Shown piece after piece: positions 1 through 13,500 of a stretch of DNA of 64,000 nucleotides. The stretch covers positions 57,516,237 to 57,580,236 of the forward strand of contig NC_088302.1 of assembly GCF_032854445.1 (NCBI RefSeq). The letters are read 5' to 3'. The notes under the pieces are model-generated. The model was not told where the DNA came from, searched no databases, and worked only from the letters and a program-made list of their open reading frames with translations. The stretch is from Liolophura sinensis. Taxonomy: Eukaryota > Mollusca > Polyplacophora > Chitonida > Chitonidae. Made by a program: the position numbers and the translations under genes. The stretch's first letter is position 1; each line of letters starts with the position of its first letter.

Positions 1-569
1 ATAAGGCCGGCTTTGTTCAACAATTCAACATGGAAGCTATCAATAGTAAAATATGTATTTAGGAACAGAGCATTCCGCTGACTTTCTCAGCAGAATGAAA
101 ATACGAGAAAACACTTGCATGTCATTGGCAAAAGTCAAGTGAATTACATTCGCCGACGGCTTAGTGGCCTTCTGGACAATTTTTATCTCATTCTGTGGTG
201 TACACATGTGGTAATTCCATAATATTTCGCTTTCTAAGCCCTCCTCACAAAGGTGCAGCTAATCTTTCCACCACCGCACATGCACACATGTGGTGGACAT
301 TTAGGCGGTACCAAAAAAAAAAAAAAAAACCTTACATTCACACGATCAATTTCTTGTCATTTTAAAAGCATCTGGCACTTCATACTTTCACTTCACTCAA
401 CATTTAGCTTTGAAAACAACATCATTGCCCACTTTTGCATTGAGCTGTTTTAATGATTAAACTCAGAGGCAGGTAATCATCAGATGCAAACTGTTGAAAA
501 TAGAACTCAACGTTTAATTTAAATGAACTACATGGTTACCTTACAATTCATTATGCATTAGATTACAAC
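1..569. other. Non-coding flank, no gene seen
   Basis: I see no convincing exon here. The stretch is AT-rich with an A homopolymer at about 312-329. Short open frames present have no recognisable domain and no splice context that I trust. Confidence 0.5.
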
Positions 570-1235
570 CTAGCCCTGGATGACAAGGCTCTTTGGGTCT
601 CGAGTAGTCATGGCGGAGGACAAATTGTAAAAATTTGGAAAATAGTCGATTACTAGCGTACCTCTCCCATCCAGCCACTCCTTTACAATGCTAAGGGTCT
701 TCGGGCACCTGACTGTAAAAACCACGAGATGTCGATCATACATACATCAGGTATAAATCTATCCATATTTACTGAAATTTCTCTCTCCGCTTACTTTTCC
801 TTTTATGAAATGGCATACAAAGTGGATGACCCTTTACTGGCTTCATCTGTCAGGCATGTCAAAACAATGGCACATGCTCTAGTTAGGTTCTCTGATGGGC
901 TATTTGTACCATCTAAAGTAAATGGGACTCAAACCAGTCTGTGCATGATCGCAGAACAACAACAAGGACAACAAAAACCCAGCATAATTGAAGGAACGGA
1001 TAGTTTTGTATCCAGGTGCCTGGCCGGGCCAAGGATGGATACTTACCTTTGGGATTATCAACATCTCGGGATTTTAACAATCAGGTGCCATAGGACCCTA
1101 AGCATTGTAAAGGAGTGAATGCTTGAGGCACGTTAGTAATCAACTGTTTTCCAAATTTTTACAATTCATCCTACAAGGCTAAAGCGGACCCAACCATGAT
1201 TACGTGAGGCCCTATGAGCCCTACGCGAGGCTAAC
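570..1235. mobile_element. Foldback / MITE-like element with long imperfect inverted repeats
   Basis: The left arm (about 570-740) matches the reverse complement of the right arm (about 1055-1235) over roughly 170 bases with scattered mismatches. Shared blocks include AATTGTAAAAATTTGGAAAA, CTCCTTTACAATGCT and GAGATGT. The unpaired centre, about 315 bp, has one open frame (729-1118) with no recognisable transposase, so the element is probably non-autonomous. ACAAC lies at the left edge (565-569) and near the right edge and could be a short target duplication, but the ends do not align perfectly. Superfamily is undetermined. Confidence 0.7.
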
Positions 1236-1468
1236 TACAACTAGGGACACATTGTGATTTCACTTGACATCTAATAAGTAACATATCTTCACTTTATAAA
1301 CAATAGGGTGAACCTGAATATTATAAAACTAGTGACTTTTGTTTTCCGAATGCGCACTGCACGAGCGTTCTGGACGAATTTGGGGGCACGTTTCATTATG
1401 CAGAGATTGTTGTTGTTGTAACTCTCTTTGTTTGAAACAGATTAGTTTCTCCGACGTAGCTCTTTTAC

Positions 1469-1535
1469 CAGATAGCAAACTTACACCCTGCTCCATCGGT
1501 TCTTCATTCGGACTTTCTGCCCCAGAATCTGCCAT
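1469..1535 (-). CDS. Candidate first coding exon of a divergent gene (weak)
   Basis: On the minus strand an ATG at 1535-1533 has a favourable context (A at -3, G at +4). It opens a frame starting MADSGAESPNEEPMEQG, an acidic, low-complexity N-terminus. A plausible donor, CTG|GTAAAAG, follows at 1468, giving a 67-nt exon ending in phase 1. It lies divergently about 2.5 kb from the start of the ligase gene. I find no second exon in the remaining 1.4 kb to the left edge, and I recognise no family. It may simply be a chance frame. Confidence 0.28.
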
Positions 1536-1995
1536 AGTTCTTCCAATGTAGACACAATTTCTTGAATCAGTTGGGCAAACAAAGTGCCCGGTGTTTTTGG
1601 CGGGGTAAAATGGATCCAAAGTATTTCTCCTTCCGGTAAAACATGTTGTCAAAACACTGTCAAGAGTTATCCGCCCCTACTTTGAAAGCGTTTGAAAACG
1701 CTCGGCTAGAAATAGTAGGTCTGAAGTGATGTCATAGCTGGTATGGTCCAATCGTCAGCACACTCTCCAGTTACGTGACAAGAGGTGGAAACAAAGCGAA
1801 TTTAACCCAGGTGAAATCGGTCTTGAATAAGATTTTAGCGTGAATAATGAAAAATATAGCCCTTAGGTCAGAATTTTTTTCTGGAAGAGTTATCATAATG
1901 TGCCTAAACTTCAAATATGATAGTTTCATTGTCCTGTAGTATTTTAAACTTCAGAAATCGGCAAAATTCAGCATTTCGACCCTTTCTACGGTGGC

Positions 1996-2389
1996 CCACA
2001 TACGACATTTTGCTTTTTTCTTCACTTATGTAACTTGCTTAGGTTTCCACTTGGGTGAAAACCTTTTCACCTAGGTGAGAAGGTTTTAACCTAGATGAAA
2101 ACTGTTTTCACCCGGGTGAAAAGCTTTTTAACCCAGGTGGAAACTGTTTTTTCACATGATACCAAATGCCTCGTTCTGGTCCAAAAATGGTGGAAAATCG
2201 TGTTCATCAGGTACGTCGTGTGACAACAGATAGCAGATAATTTCGTTTATTTGTTTACTTGGTTGTCGTTTTACACCGACGACGAGAACGAGGCTTCTTG
2301 CATCACGTGAGTTTCCACCTAAGTTAAAACGTTTTCACCCAAGTGGAAACCTAAGAAAAAGTTACAAAAGTTAAGAAGTCGTATATGGA
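1996..2389. mobile_element. Foldback element rich in CACCTAGGTG-type palindromes
   Basis: The left arm (about 1996-2185) pairs with the right arm (about 2270-2389). The block AGGTTTCCACTTGGGTGAAA at 2041 is repeated in reverse complement at about 2334-2353, and GAACGAGGC plus CAYGTGA also pair near the loop. The left arm also holds a run of small palindromes of the form TTTTCACCYRGGTGAAAA (2052-2150). No coding capacity is seen. It behaves like a miniature inverted-repeat element of unknown superfamily. Confidence 0.65.
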
Positions 2390-4043
2390 CCTTTTGCTAA
2401 ACGGTCCTTGCGAGGAACTCGGATGCTCGATGCTATCATATGGAATTCATAATTCATTTTTCAGAGAGATTCAGAACTATTGACATTTTACTGATTTTTT
2501 TCGAAATAACTATAGGGGAGAAAATAACTATAGGGGAACTATAATTTGTTTACTTTAAAAGTTAGAAGCTTAAAATTTCATTTGATATCCGGATGTTAAA
2601 ATATGAACTCAGTTTGTCTTATAATAAACATTTGAGTATCTGTGCGTTGTCATGGATATTGGTCTTGTGAACACTCTCCTTTGAAATGTTTCGACGCCGA
2701 GATTTCCAAGAAAGATAAACGGGGGATGAATACCCCCGACCAAACAACCCTCCGTTAAATCCTCGCTCTGAGTGATAACGGGTTAGGCCAACAGTTTCGT
2801 CGATCTGATAACGAATTCATTCCTTACCAGGAAACAATGCAGCACCCATCACTGAGCGGACGGACTGAACGGGAGTTTTATTTATTTCTTTTTCGTTTTA
2901 GGGGCCTGACATAAATCCCGAATGGTTTCAGTTTCTCACTTCAGGAAGGCTAAACATTTTTTTATTACCGGCATATCCATCCATTCATGACTCGCTATAT
3001 TATTGACATCTTAATATCGCCAGTTAATAAACACTTAGTTCGTTTTCGTTCGATGAACTCATTGTCAGAAAACAGTTGGGAGTTGGGAGCATTATGGCTA
3101 ATTTTTGTTTTGTTTGATTATATTTTGGCAACATTAATGTTCCTGTAATACGTACGTCATACTGTATCGATGGTTGTATATACACATATAGGCACACCGA
3201 TGACGGTATACGGGCTTAGGCCTATAGGGGAAAAGATTGATTATAGCCATTAGGCCATTAACTTATCTTCTTTCTCCACGAATGAACAGTACCTGTACCG
3301 GTACGTAAAGACAAGTGTGTTTTGACGATATAGGAATAGGGCTTATCATTGTCGAATTCATGAAAATAAAGTATCCTATGGTAGGCTACTTCGAGGTAGG
3401 CCTATGAACACGAATTGTGGTGATATATTGCAGATCATAAAGAGAAGATCGCGAGGGAAATTGAATTCGGAATATTTAGCCTTATTGCTCAGTGATAATT
3501 TGGTAAGGAAACGGACGCTGACATAGGCTTATACCTGCAGTCATTGGCAGCCTGAATAAGTAGGCCTAAACGTAGGCCTGCTTCTGGTCAGCCAACACAA
3601 TTATAAATGATGATCGCTTTTATTTTCCCTTTACTACATTTGATATTTATATATTGGATTTCATAATTTCAAGATGTATTTATTAGTGTACCAGGACTTG
3701 TCAGCGAAAGACATTCCGTTATTTCACCACGGCATGCTCGGTAGTGTAGTCTGGTACGCTAGGCTAACCATGGAGGTACATATAGACTTCCATTGTCTAA
3801 CTGAAAGCCGAGACTATAGGGGACGTGCGGATGGCAAAGTTTATAGAGGGCGCCACTGCGGCCGATGTCATAAATCCATGTGACGTAAATGCTCCAAACA
3901 ATGTCGACGGACAGAGTAGGAGATGGGAGAAAATAATCGGCACGTCTTTTGGCTTCGTTTTACCTTTCCTGATGTAGGGTGTCGGATTCTGCCTGACCGG
4001 AATATACATATAACAGTGTGAATCATTCAGAGGAAAAGAAATA
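2390..4043 (+). promoter_or_regulatory. Upstream flank and 5' UTR of the ligase gene
   Basis: No exon with recognisable content is visible. The stretch includes a small tandem duplication of AATAACTATAGGGG near 2508-2540 and a short hairpin around 2719-2745. An in-frame TAA at 4011-4013 closes the frame upstream of the ATG at 4044, so the first exon cannot extend further in this frame. Promoter and transcription start must lie here if there is no separate 5' non-coding exon, but I cannot place a TATA box or start site with confidence. Confidence 0.4.
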
Positions 4044-4551
4044 ATGATTTACATCAGTCTGTTGTATTTGACAGTCTGGTATATGCAGGCGATTCTGCGG
4101 TTGAATCCAAGATGGTGGTGCGCCTGTATTTTGTGGGTGTTACTTCTGCTACCAGCTAGAAGCCGTAGTGACATGTACGATAGCGCCCGATCAAACGAAA
4201 AGCCGTCATACTCTGCAATTGTCAATATTACATTCAAAGATTCTACTACTGGAGAATCCAAATCTGAAAAAATGAACGGGCGATATGGCCTGAACAGTCT
4301 AGTGGAATCGGAGACAGGGATTGTGGTACATGTGCGATCTCGACCGCCCAACTCAGCTGTCACCAACTACGGCTGCTATCCATTTTTTGAGAACGAGATA
4401 CCGTCAGAACGCTGGGTGGCGCTCATCGAGAGAGGAGAGTGCCAGTTCTCTGATAAAATCAAGAATGCTGCCAAAAAATATAATGCCTCGGCCGTGGTGA
4501 TATATAACAATGTCAGTGACAATAGTAAGGACGTAAACATGGAACATGAAG
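4044..4551 (+). CDS. RNF130/RNF150-like: Ligase exon 1: signal region and PA domain
   Basis: Encodes residues 1-169 plus one base. M1 is the first ATG after an in-frame stop at 4011. A second ATG at residue 14 would give a more ordinary signal peptide ahead of the hydrophobic stretch [10 protein letters not shown] (29-38). The PA-domain body shows conserved family words: VNITF (glycosylation sequon at N61), GRYG, a [16 protein letters not shown] block and [10 protein letters not shown] with further sequons. The donor is GAAG|GTATTG at 4552, phase 1. Read-through adds only four residues before a stop. Confidence 0.9.
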
Positions 4552-7500
4552 GTATTGAAACTTGAGTGTGTTTTGTTGTGAGAGCCTGATAGATGTGACT
4601 CGATGTCGTGGTTTTTGTCATGTCTTCACAACTGTCCCATCATGTCTTTGTTTTTGTATTCGTCCTGGTATAGGCATTGTACATGTGTCAGGAATCAGCA
4701 AATCAAGATGTCATGGTTTTGGCTGCGGCTTTATGTCGGGAGGTTGATCAGGGGTTGTGGTTTCCCAAGTGTTTTGCGTACTTGTCATCCTGATAAGTTT
4801 CACGTGTAAGAGCACACAAGATGTGGGTTCAATTCCGGTCACAGGCCGTCGTATCAAATTAATAGGTCATCTGTACTTATACTCTGCTATACTTATACTC
4901 TGTTAGCTTACCTTTGACCTGATCAAAATTAAGGGTTGGAAATGCCGGCCCGCCTATCATTGCTGAAATCATGCTAATAAAGCACACTGCCACCATTTAT
5001 GACAGTCATCTCTGTTCAGCATACTCATATTTTTCTCATAAAGGACACGTTATCACCTATCATGAGGATTAGACTACTTTTCTCGCAAATCACAATGATG
5101 GGAATCCCATGCACCTTGATTGACACTTGTATACATGACCTGGCTTCAGTATTTGGGGCCAGTATTGAATGCCATATTGTGGAATCTTACCCTTTAGTCC
5201 ACAGATTACCATCTCCAGATATGGCAGATTATTGTTGTATTATGGTCTAGAAAAGATGTCAGAGCCGAAAGGCTGAGGTTTTGGAGGGGCAGAGTGTAAT
5301 AAGGGGGCACAGCCATATTAACTGGGGATAAGGGGGCTGCAGGCCCTTGACTCATTGAAAACAATGTGTGATTTCTGCAATTCCTCTTTAATCTTGCAAA
5401 GTGATGCTGACTAATTATTTTATTCTAAATAAAAGGCATTTAGTTTTAAGCATATTACATCAATTCATAAATTGCAAATTATTGAGGCTTTACCCTATTA
5501 ACATTCATTCTATGTGGTAGAACAAGATCAGTTCACATTTAATTGAAGGAGAGGATTGTGAAGCATTTATGTACAGAACTTGAAAACTTTTCAGGTGCTC
5601 TTTGACCTTGCCCTTCCTAAGCATTTTAAATCTCTCACTTGGCCATGTATAGCTGCCATATGAAGCACAAGTGTTAAACTTTTCACAGAGTTTAGAGAAA
5701 AGTACTGAGGCTGTTTGCTGGGTATTCTCAGTGAATTCCTCTTTAATAAGCAACCAATCAAAGTTCTGCACAAGGCTGGCATTTTCCCCAACTAAATGCT
5801 TAAAGTTGTTGTTAACTTTGGGTTTTTGTACAGTTGACACTGGCACATCAGTTTGGCTGTGAATTTCCTCAGTTGGAGTTTTGACTGCTGAATGATAGTC
5901 GGATTCTTCAATAAAGTCAGAACTTGTCCCGAGGCAATGAAGTGCCAACCTTTAGCTGAGGCTGCCTTGTCATGGACTCGTTTTTCTGCCCTTCTTGAGC
6001 TACCCGGCTTATTGCTTGTAGGCCTTCGTTTTGAGACACTAAAAATAAAGGAAATTGAACTGCTGTAAAACGCTTCACGCACGTGCTCAGGCAGTGTTTT
6101 AACTCTTCATTATTCAGTTTTTACAAGGTAGAGCACTTCTTCTGCAATACGACGAACTGAATCCCCAACCAGGGAAAATGACACAACATATCTAGCATCA
6201 CATTGCAGGACATTGTAGCAGACACTTGTACATCTTGTAACTTGCGGGCGGAGTTTCATCTTTTGAAATACTGGTTGGAAAGAAAGAAAGGAAGCAGAGT
6301 GCAATAACCTTTTTAAGAAGGGCGTCAGGGTGCAGTTTTATAAGGGCAGGGCACTGTGTTCTAGAAATGCCTAACAAGGTGTTTGGATATCTGGGAAAAT
6401 ATACTGTCTCAGGTACATTCAGTTAGAGAACAGATTATGTTCATGTTGCTGTCCAATGTTTGTTATTGACCATTTCTCTGATTTTGAATTGTTAATTGTG
6501 AAGAGCAGATACTTCATGACCCTCTACCTGTTCCGTACATTCAAACAGTAACATGAACTTCTGCGTACTGTATGACCATATGACAGGGTTGGATGACCTG
6601 TTCTTGGCAGCCATTTGTGTATGAAGGGTTTGGATGACGAGGTCTTAGTGGCGATCTGTGTACTGTATGGCCATATGACAGGGTTGGATGACCTGCTCTT
6701 GCCAGCCTTCTGTGTACTGTATGGACATATGAAGGGGTTGGATGACCTGCTGTTGGCGGCCATCTTTGTACTGTGTGGACATTATGAAGGGGTTGGATGA
6801 TCTGTTCTTGGGAGCCTTCTGTGTACTGTATGGCCATATGATGGGGTTGGATGATCTGTTCTTGGCAGCCTTCTGTGTACTGTATGACCGTAGGAAGGGT
6901 TGGGATGACTAGTTCTTAGTGGCGATCTGTGTACTGTATGACCATAGGAAGGGTTTGGATGACTAGGTCTCAGTGGCCATCTGTGTACTGTATGACCATA
7001 GGAAGGGTTTGGATGACGAGGTCTCTGTGGTCACCTGTGTACTGTATGACCATAGGAAGAGTTTGGATGACTAGGTCTCAGTGGCCATCTGTGTACTGTA
7101 TGAGCATAGGAAGGGTTTGGATGACTAGGTCTCAGTGGCCACCTGTGTACTGTATGAGCATAGGAAGTGTTTGGATGACTAGGTCTCAGTGGCCATCTGT
7201 GTACTGTATGAGCAAAGGAAGGGTTTGGATGACTAGGTCTTAGTGGCCACCTGTGTACTGTATGACCATAGGAAGGGTTTGGATGACTAGGTCTCAGTGG
7301 CCATCTGTGTACTGTATGACCATAGAAAGGGTTGGGATGACCATGTCTCAGTGGCCACCTGTGTACTGTATGATCATAGGAAGGGTTAGGATGACCATGT
7401 CTCAGTGGCCACCTGTGTACTGTATGACCATAGGAAGGGTTTGGATGACTAGGTCTCAGTGGCCATCTGTGTACTGTATGACCATAGGAAGGGTTTGGAT

Positions 7501-10500
7501 GAGTAGTTCTTAGTGGCGATCTGTGTACTGTATGGACATTTGAAGGGGTTGGATGACCATGTCTCAGTGGCCATCTGTGTAGTGTATGAGCATAGGAAGG
7601 GTTTAGATGACTAGGTCTCAGTGCCCATCTGTGTACTGTATGACCATAGGAAGGGTTTGGATGACTAGTTCTTAGTGGCGATCTGTGTACTGTATGACCA
7701 TAGGAAGGGTTTGGATGACCATGTCTCAGTGGCCACCTGTGTACTGTATGACCATAGGAAGGGTTTGGATGACTAGTTCTTAGTGGCGATCTGTGTATTG
7801 TATGAGCATAGGAAGGGTTTGGATGACTAGGTCTCAGTGGACATCTGTGTACTGTATGACCATAGGAAGGGTTTGGATGACTAGGTCTCAGTGGCCACTT
7901 GTGTACTGTATGACCATAGGAAGGGTTTGAATGACTAGGTCTCAGTGGCCACCTGTGTACTGTATGACCATAGGAAGGGTTTGGATGACTAGGTCTTAGT
8001 GGCCACCTGTGTACTGTATGAGCATAGGAAGGGTTGGGATGACTAGGTCTCAGTGGCCATCTGTGTACTGTATGACCATAGAAAGGGTGGGGATGACCAG
8101 GTCTCAGTAGGTCTCAGTGGCCATCTGTGTACTGTATGAGCATAGGAAGGGTTGGGATGACTAGGTCTCAGTGGCCATCTGTATACTGTATGACCATAGG
8201 AAGGGTTGGGATGACTAGGTCTCAGTGGCCACCTGACTACTGTATGACCATAGGAAGGGTTTGGATGACTAGGTCTCAGTGGCCATCTGTGTACTGTATG
8301 ACCATAGGAAGGGTTGGGATGACCAGGTCTCAGTGGCCATCTGTGCACTGTATGAGCATAGGAAGGGTTTGGATGACTAGGTCTTAGTGGCCACCTGTGT
8401 ACTGTATGAGCATAGGAAGGGTTTGGATAACTAGGTCTTAGTGGCCATCTGTATAGTGTATGGACATTTGAAGGGGTTGGATGACCATGTCTCCGTGGCC
8501 ACCTGTGTACTGTATGACCATAGGAAGGGTTTGGATGACCATGTCTCAGTGGCCACCTGTGTACTGTATGAGCATAGGAAGGGTTTGGATGACTAGGTCT
8601 TAGTGGCGATCTGTGTACTGTATGGACATTTGAAGGGTTTGGATGACTAGGTCTCAGTGGCCATCTGTGTACTGTATGAGCATAGGAAGGGTTTGGATGA
8701 CTAGTTCTTAGTGGCGATCTGTGTACTGTATGACCATAGGAAGGGTTTGGATGACTAGTTCTTAGTGGCGATCTGTGTACTGTATGACCATAGGAAGGGT
8801 TGGGATGACCATGTCTCCGTGGCCACCTGTGTACTGTATGACCATAGGAAGGGTTGGGATGACCAGGTCTCAATGGCCACCTGTGTACTGTATGACCATA
8901 GGAAGGGTTTGGATGACCATGTCTCAGTGGCCATCTGTGTACTATATGAGCATAGGAAGGGTTTGGATGACTAGGTCTTAGTGGCCATCTGTGTACTGTG
9001 TGGACATATGAAGGGGTTGGATGATCTGTTCTTGGCAGCCTTCTGTGTACTGTATGAGCATAGGAAGGGTTTGGATGACTAGATCTGGGTGGCCATCTGT
9101 GTACTGTATGAGCATAGGAAGGGTTTGGATGAGTAGTTCTCAGTGGCCACCTGTGGACTGTATGACCATAGGAAGGGTTTGGATGACTAGGTCTTAGTGG
9201 CTACCTGTGTACTGTATGAGCATAGGAAGGGTTTGGATGACTAGGTCTCAGTGGCCATCTGTGTACTGTATGACCATAGGAAGGGTTGGGATGACTAGGT
9301 CTCAGTGGCCATCTGTGTACTGTATGGACATTTGAAGGGGTTAGATGACCATGTCTCAGTGGCCACCTGTGTACTGTATGACCATAGGAAGGGTTGGGAT
9401 GACTAGGTCTCAGTGGCTATCTGTGTTCTGTATGACCATAGGAAGAGTTTGGATGACCATGTCTCAGTGGCCATCTGTGTACTGTATGAGCATAGGAAGG
9501 GTTTGGATGACTAGGTCTCAGTGGCCACCTGTGTACTGTATGACCAAAGGAAGGGTTTGGATGACCTGGTCTCAGTGGCCATCTGTGTACTGTATGAGCA
9601 TAGGAAGGGTTTGGATGACAAGGTCTCAGTGGCCATCTGTGTACTGTATGACCATAGGAAGGGTTTGGATGACTAGTTCTCAGTGGCCATCTGTGTACTG
9701 TATGAGCATAGGAAGGGTTTGGATGACTAGGTCTCAGTGGCCACCTGTGTACTGTATGAGCATAGGAAGGGTTTGGATGACTAGGCCTTAGTGGCCATCT
9801 GTGTACTGTATGGACATTTGAAGGGGTTAGATGACCATGTCTCAGTGTACTGTATGACCATAGGAAGGGTTTGGATGACCATGTCTCAGTGGCCACCTGT
9901 GTACTGTATGACCATAGGAAGGGTTTGGATGACTAGGTCTTAGTGGCGGTCTGTGTACTGTATGGACATTTGAAGGGTTTGGATGACTAGGTCTCAGTGG
10001 CCATCTGTGTACTGTATGAACATAGGAAGGGTTTGGATGACTAGGTCTTAGTGGCCATCTGTGTACTGTATGACCATAAGAAGGGTTGGGATGACCATGT
10101 CTCAGTGGCCACCTGTGTACTGTATGACCATAGGAAGGGTTGGGATGACTAGGTCTCAATGGCCACCTGTGTACTGTATGACCATAGGAAGGGTTTGGAT
10201 GACCATGTCTCAGTGGCCATCTGTGTACTGTATGAGCATAGGAAGGGTTTGGATGACTAGGTCTTAGTGGCCATCTGTGTACTGTGTGGACATATGAAGG
10301 GGTTGGATGATCTGTTCTTGGCAGCCTTCTGTGTACTGTATGAGCATAGGAAGGGTTTGGATGACTAGATCTGGGTGGCCATCTGTGTACTGTATGAGCA
10401 TAGGAAGGGTTTGGATGACTAGTTCTCAGTGGCCACCTGTGGACTGTATGACCATAGGAAGGGTTTGGATGACTAGGTCTTAGTGGCCACCTGCGTACTG

Positions 10501-13500
10501 TATGAGCATAGGAAGGGTTTGGATGACTAGGTCTCAGTGGCCATCTGTGTACTGTATGACCATAGGAAGGGTTGGGATGACTAGGTCTCAGTGGCCATCT
10601 GTGTACTGTATGGACATTTGAAGGGGTTAGATGACCATGTCTCAGTGGCCACCTGTGTACTGTATGACCATAGGAAGGGTTTGGATGACTAGGTCTCAGT
10701 GGCTATCTGTGTTCTGTATGACCGTAGGAAGAGTTTGGATGACCATGTCTCAGTGGCCATCTGTGTACTGTATGAGCATAGGAAGGGTTTGGATGACTAG
10801 GTCTCAGTGGCCACCTGTGTACTGTATGACCAAAGGAAGGGTTTGGATGACCTGGTCTCAGTGGCCATCTGTGTACTGTATGAGCATAGGAAGGGTTTGG
10901 ATGACAAGGTCTCAGTGGCCATCTGTGTACTGTATGACCATAGGAAGGGTTTGGATGACTAGTTCTCAGTGGCCATCTGTGTACTGTATGAGCATAGGAA
11001 GGGTTTGGATGACTAGGTCTCAGTGGCCACCTGTGTACTGTATGAGCATAGGAAGGGTTTGGATGACTAGGCCTTAGTGGCCATCTGTGTACTGTATGGA
11101 CATTTGAAGGGGTTAGATGACCATGTCTCAGTGTACTGTATGACCATAGGAAGGGTTTGGATGACCATGTCTCAGTGGCCACCTGTGTACTGTATGACCA
11201 TAGGAAGGGTTTGGATGACTAGGTCTTAGTGGCCATCTGTGTACTGTATGGACATTTGAAGGGTTTGGATGACTAGGTCTCAGTGGCCATCTGTGTACTG
11301 TATGAACATAGGAAGGGTTTGGATGACTAGGTCTCAGTGGCCATCTGTGTACTGTATGACCATAGGAAGGGTTTGGATGACCATGTCTCAGTGGCCATCT
11401 GTGTACTGTATGAGCATAGGAAGGGTTGGGATGACTAGGTCTCAGTGGCCATCTGTGTACTGTATGACCATAGGAAGGGTTAGGATGACCATGTCTCAGT
11501 GGCCACCTGTGTACTGTATGACCATAGGAAGGGTTTGGATGACTAGGTCTCAGTGGCCATCTGTGTACTGTATGACCATAGGAAGGGTTTGGATGAGTAG
11601 TTCTTAGTGGCGATCTGTGTACTGTATGGACATTTGAAGGGGTTGGATGACCATGTCTCAGTGGCCATCTGTGTAGTGTATGAGCATAGGAAGGGTTTAG
11701 ATGACTAGGCCTCAGTGCCCATCTGTGTACTGTATGAGCATAGGAAGGGTTTGGATGACTAGTTCTTGTGGCCACCTGTGTACTGTATGACCATAGAAAG
11801 GGTTGGGATGACCATGTCTCAGTGGCCACCTGTGTACTGTATGACCATAGGAAGGGTTTGGATGACCAGGTCTCAGTGGCCATCTGTGTACTGTATGACC
11901 ATAGGAAGGGTTTGGATGACTAGGTCTCAGTGGCCATCTGTGTACTGTATGACCATAGGAAGGGTTTGGATGACTAGTTCTTAGTGGCGATCTGTGTACT
12001 GTATGACCATAGGAAGGGTTGGGATGACCATGTCTCAGTGGCCACCTGTGTACTGTATGACCATAGGAAGGGTTTGGATGACTAGTTCTCAGTGGCCATC
12101 TGTGTACTGTATGAGCATAGGAAGGGTTTGGATGACTAGGTCTCAGTGGCCACCTGTGTACTGTATGAGCATAGGAAGGGTTTGGATGACTAGGCCTTAG
12201 TGGCCATCTGTGTACTGTATGGACATTTGAAGGGGTTAGATGACCATGTCTCAGTGTACTGTATGACCATAGGAAGGGTTTGGATGACCATGTCTCAGTG
12301 GCCACCTGTGTACTGTATGACCATAAGAAGGGTTTAGATGACTAGGTCTTAGTGGCGATCTGTGTACTGTATGGACATTTGAAGGGTTTGGATGACTAGG
12401 TCTCAGTGGCCATCTGTGTACTGTATGAACATAGGAAGGGTTTGGATGACTAGGTCTCAGTGGCCATCTGTGTACTGTATGACCATAGGAAGGGTTTGGA
12501 TGACCATGTCTCAGTGGCCATCTGTGTACTGTATGAGCATAGGAAGGGTTGGGATGACTAGGTCTCAGTGGCCATCTGTGTACTGTATGAGCATAGGAAG
12601 GGTTTGGATGACCAGGTCTCAGTGGCCATCTGTGTACTGTATGACCGTAGGAAGGGTTTGGATGACTAGGTCTTAGTGGCCATCTGTGTACTGTATGACC
12701 ATAGGAAGGGTTTGGATGACCATGTCTCAGTGGCCATCTGTGTACTGTATGACCATAGGAAGGGTTAGGATGACCATGTCTCAGTGGCCACCTGTGTACT
12801 GTATGACCATAGGAAGGGTTTGGATGACTAGGTCTCAGTGGCCATCTGTGTACTGTATGACCATAGGAAGGGTTTGGATGAGTAGTTCTTAGTGGCGATC
12901 TGTGTACTGTATGGACATTTGAAGGGGTTGGGATGACCATGTCTCAGTGGCCATCTGTGTAGTGTATGAGCATAGGAAGGGTTTAGATGACTAGGCCTCA
13001 GTGCCCATCTGTGTACTGTATGAGCATAGGAAGGGTTTGGATGACTAGTTCTTGTGGCCACCTGTGTACTGTATGACCATAGAAAGGGTTGGGATGACCA
13101 TGTCTCAGTGGCCACCTGTGTACTGTATGAGCATAGGAAGGGTTTGGATGACCAGGTCTCAGTGGCCATCTGTGTACTGTATGACTATAGGAAGGGTTTG
13201 GATGACTAGGTCTCAGTGGCCACCTGTGTACTGTATAAGCATAGGAAGGGTTTGGATAACTAGGTCTTAGTGGCCATCTGTATACTGTATGGACATTTGA
13301 AGGGGTTGGATGACCATGTCTCAGTGGCCACCTGTTTACTGTATGACCATAGGATGGGTTTGGATGACCATGTCTCAGTGGCCACCTGTGTACTGTATGA
13401 GCATAGGAAGGGTTTGGATGACTAGGTCTTAGTGGCGATCTGTGTACTGTATGGACATTTGAAGGGTTTGGATGACTAGGTCTCAGTGGCCACCTGTGTA

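Noticed and set aside
729-1118. Possible protein gene of 129 codons
   Set aside because: It lies inside the foldback element and runs into its right arm, with no recognisable domain.
3674-3883. Upstream open frame as an extra exon of the ligase
   Set aside because: It has no similarity to the family, no fitting donor, and the main frame is closed by a stop at 4011.
4552-4565. Ligase exon 1 reading through to a stop (secreted PA-only protein)
   Set aside because: The donor is good and no polyadenylation signal was seen close by; the four extra residues are intronic.
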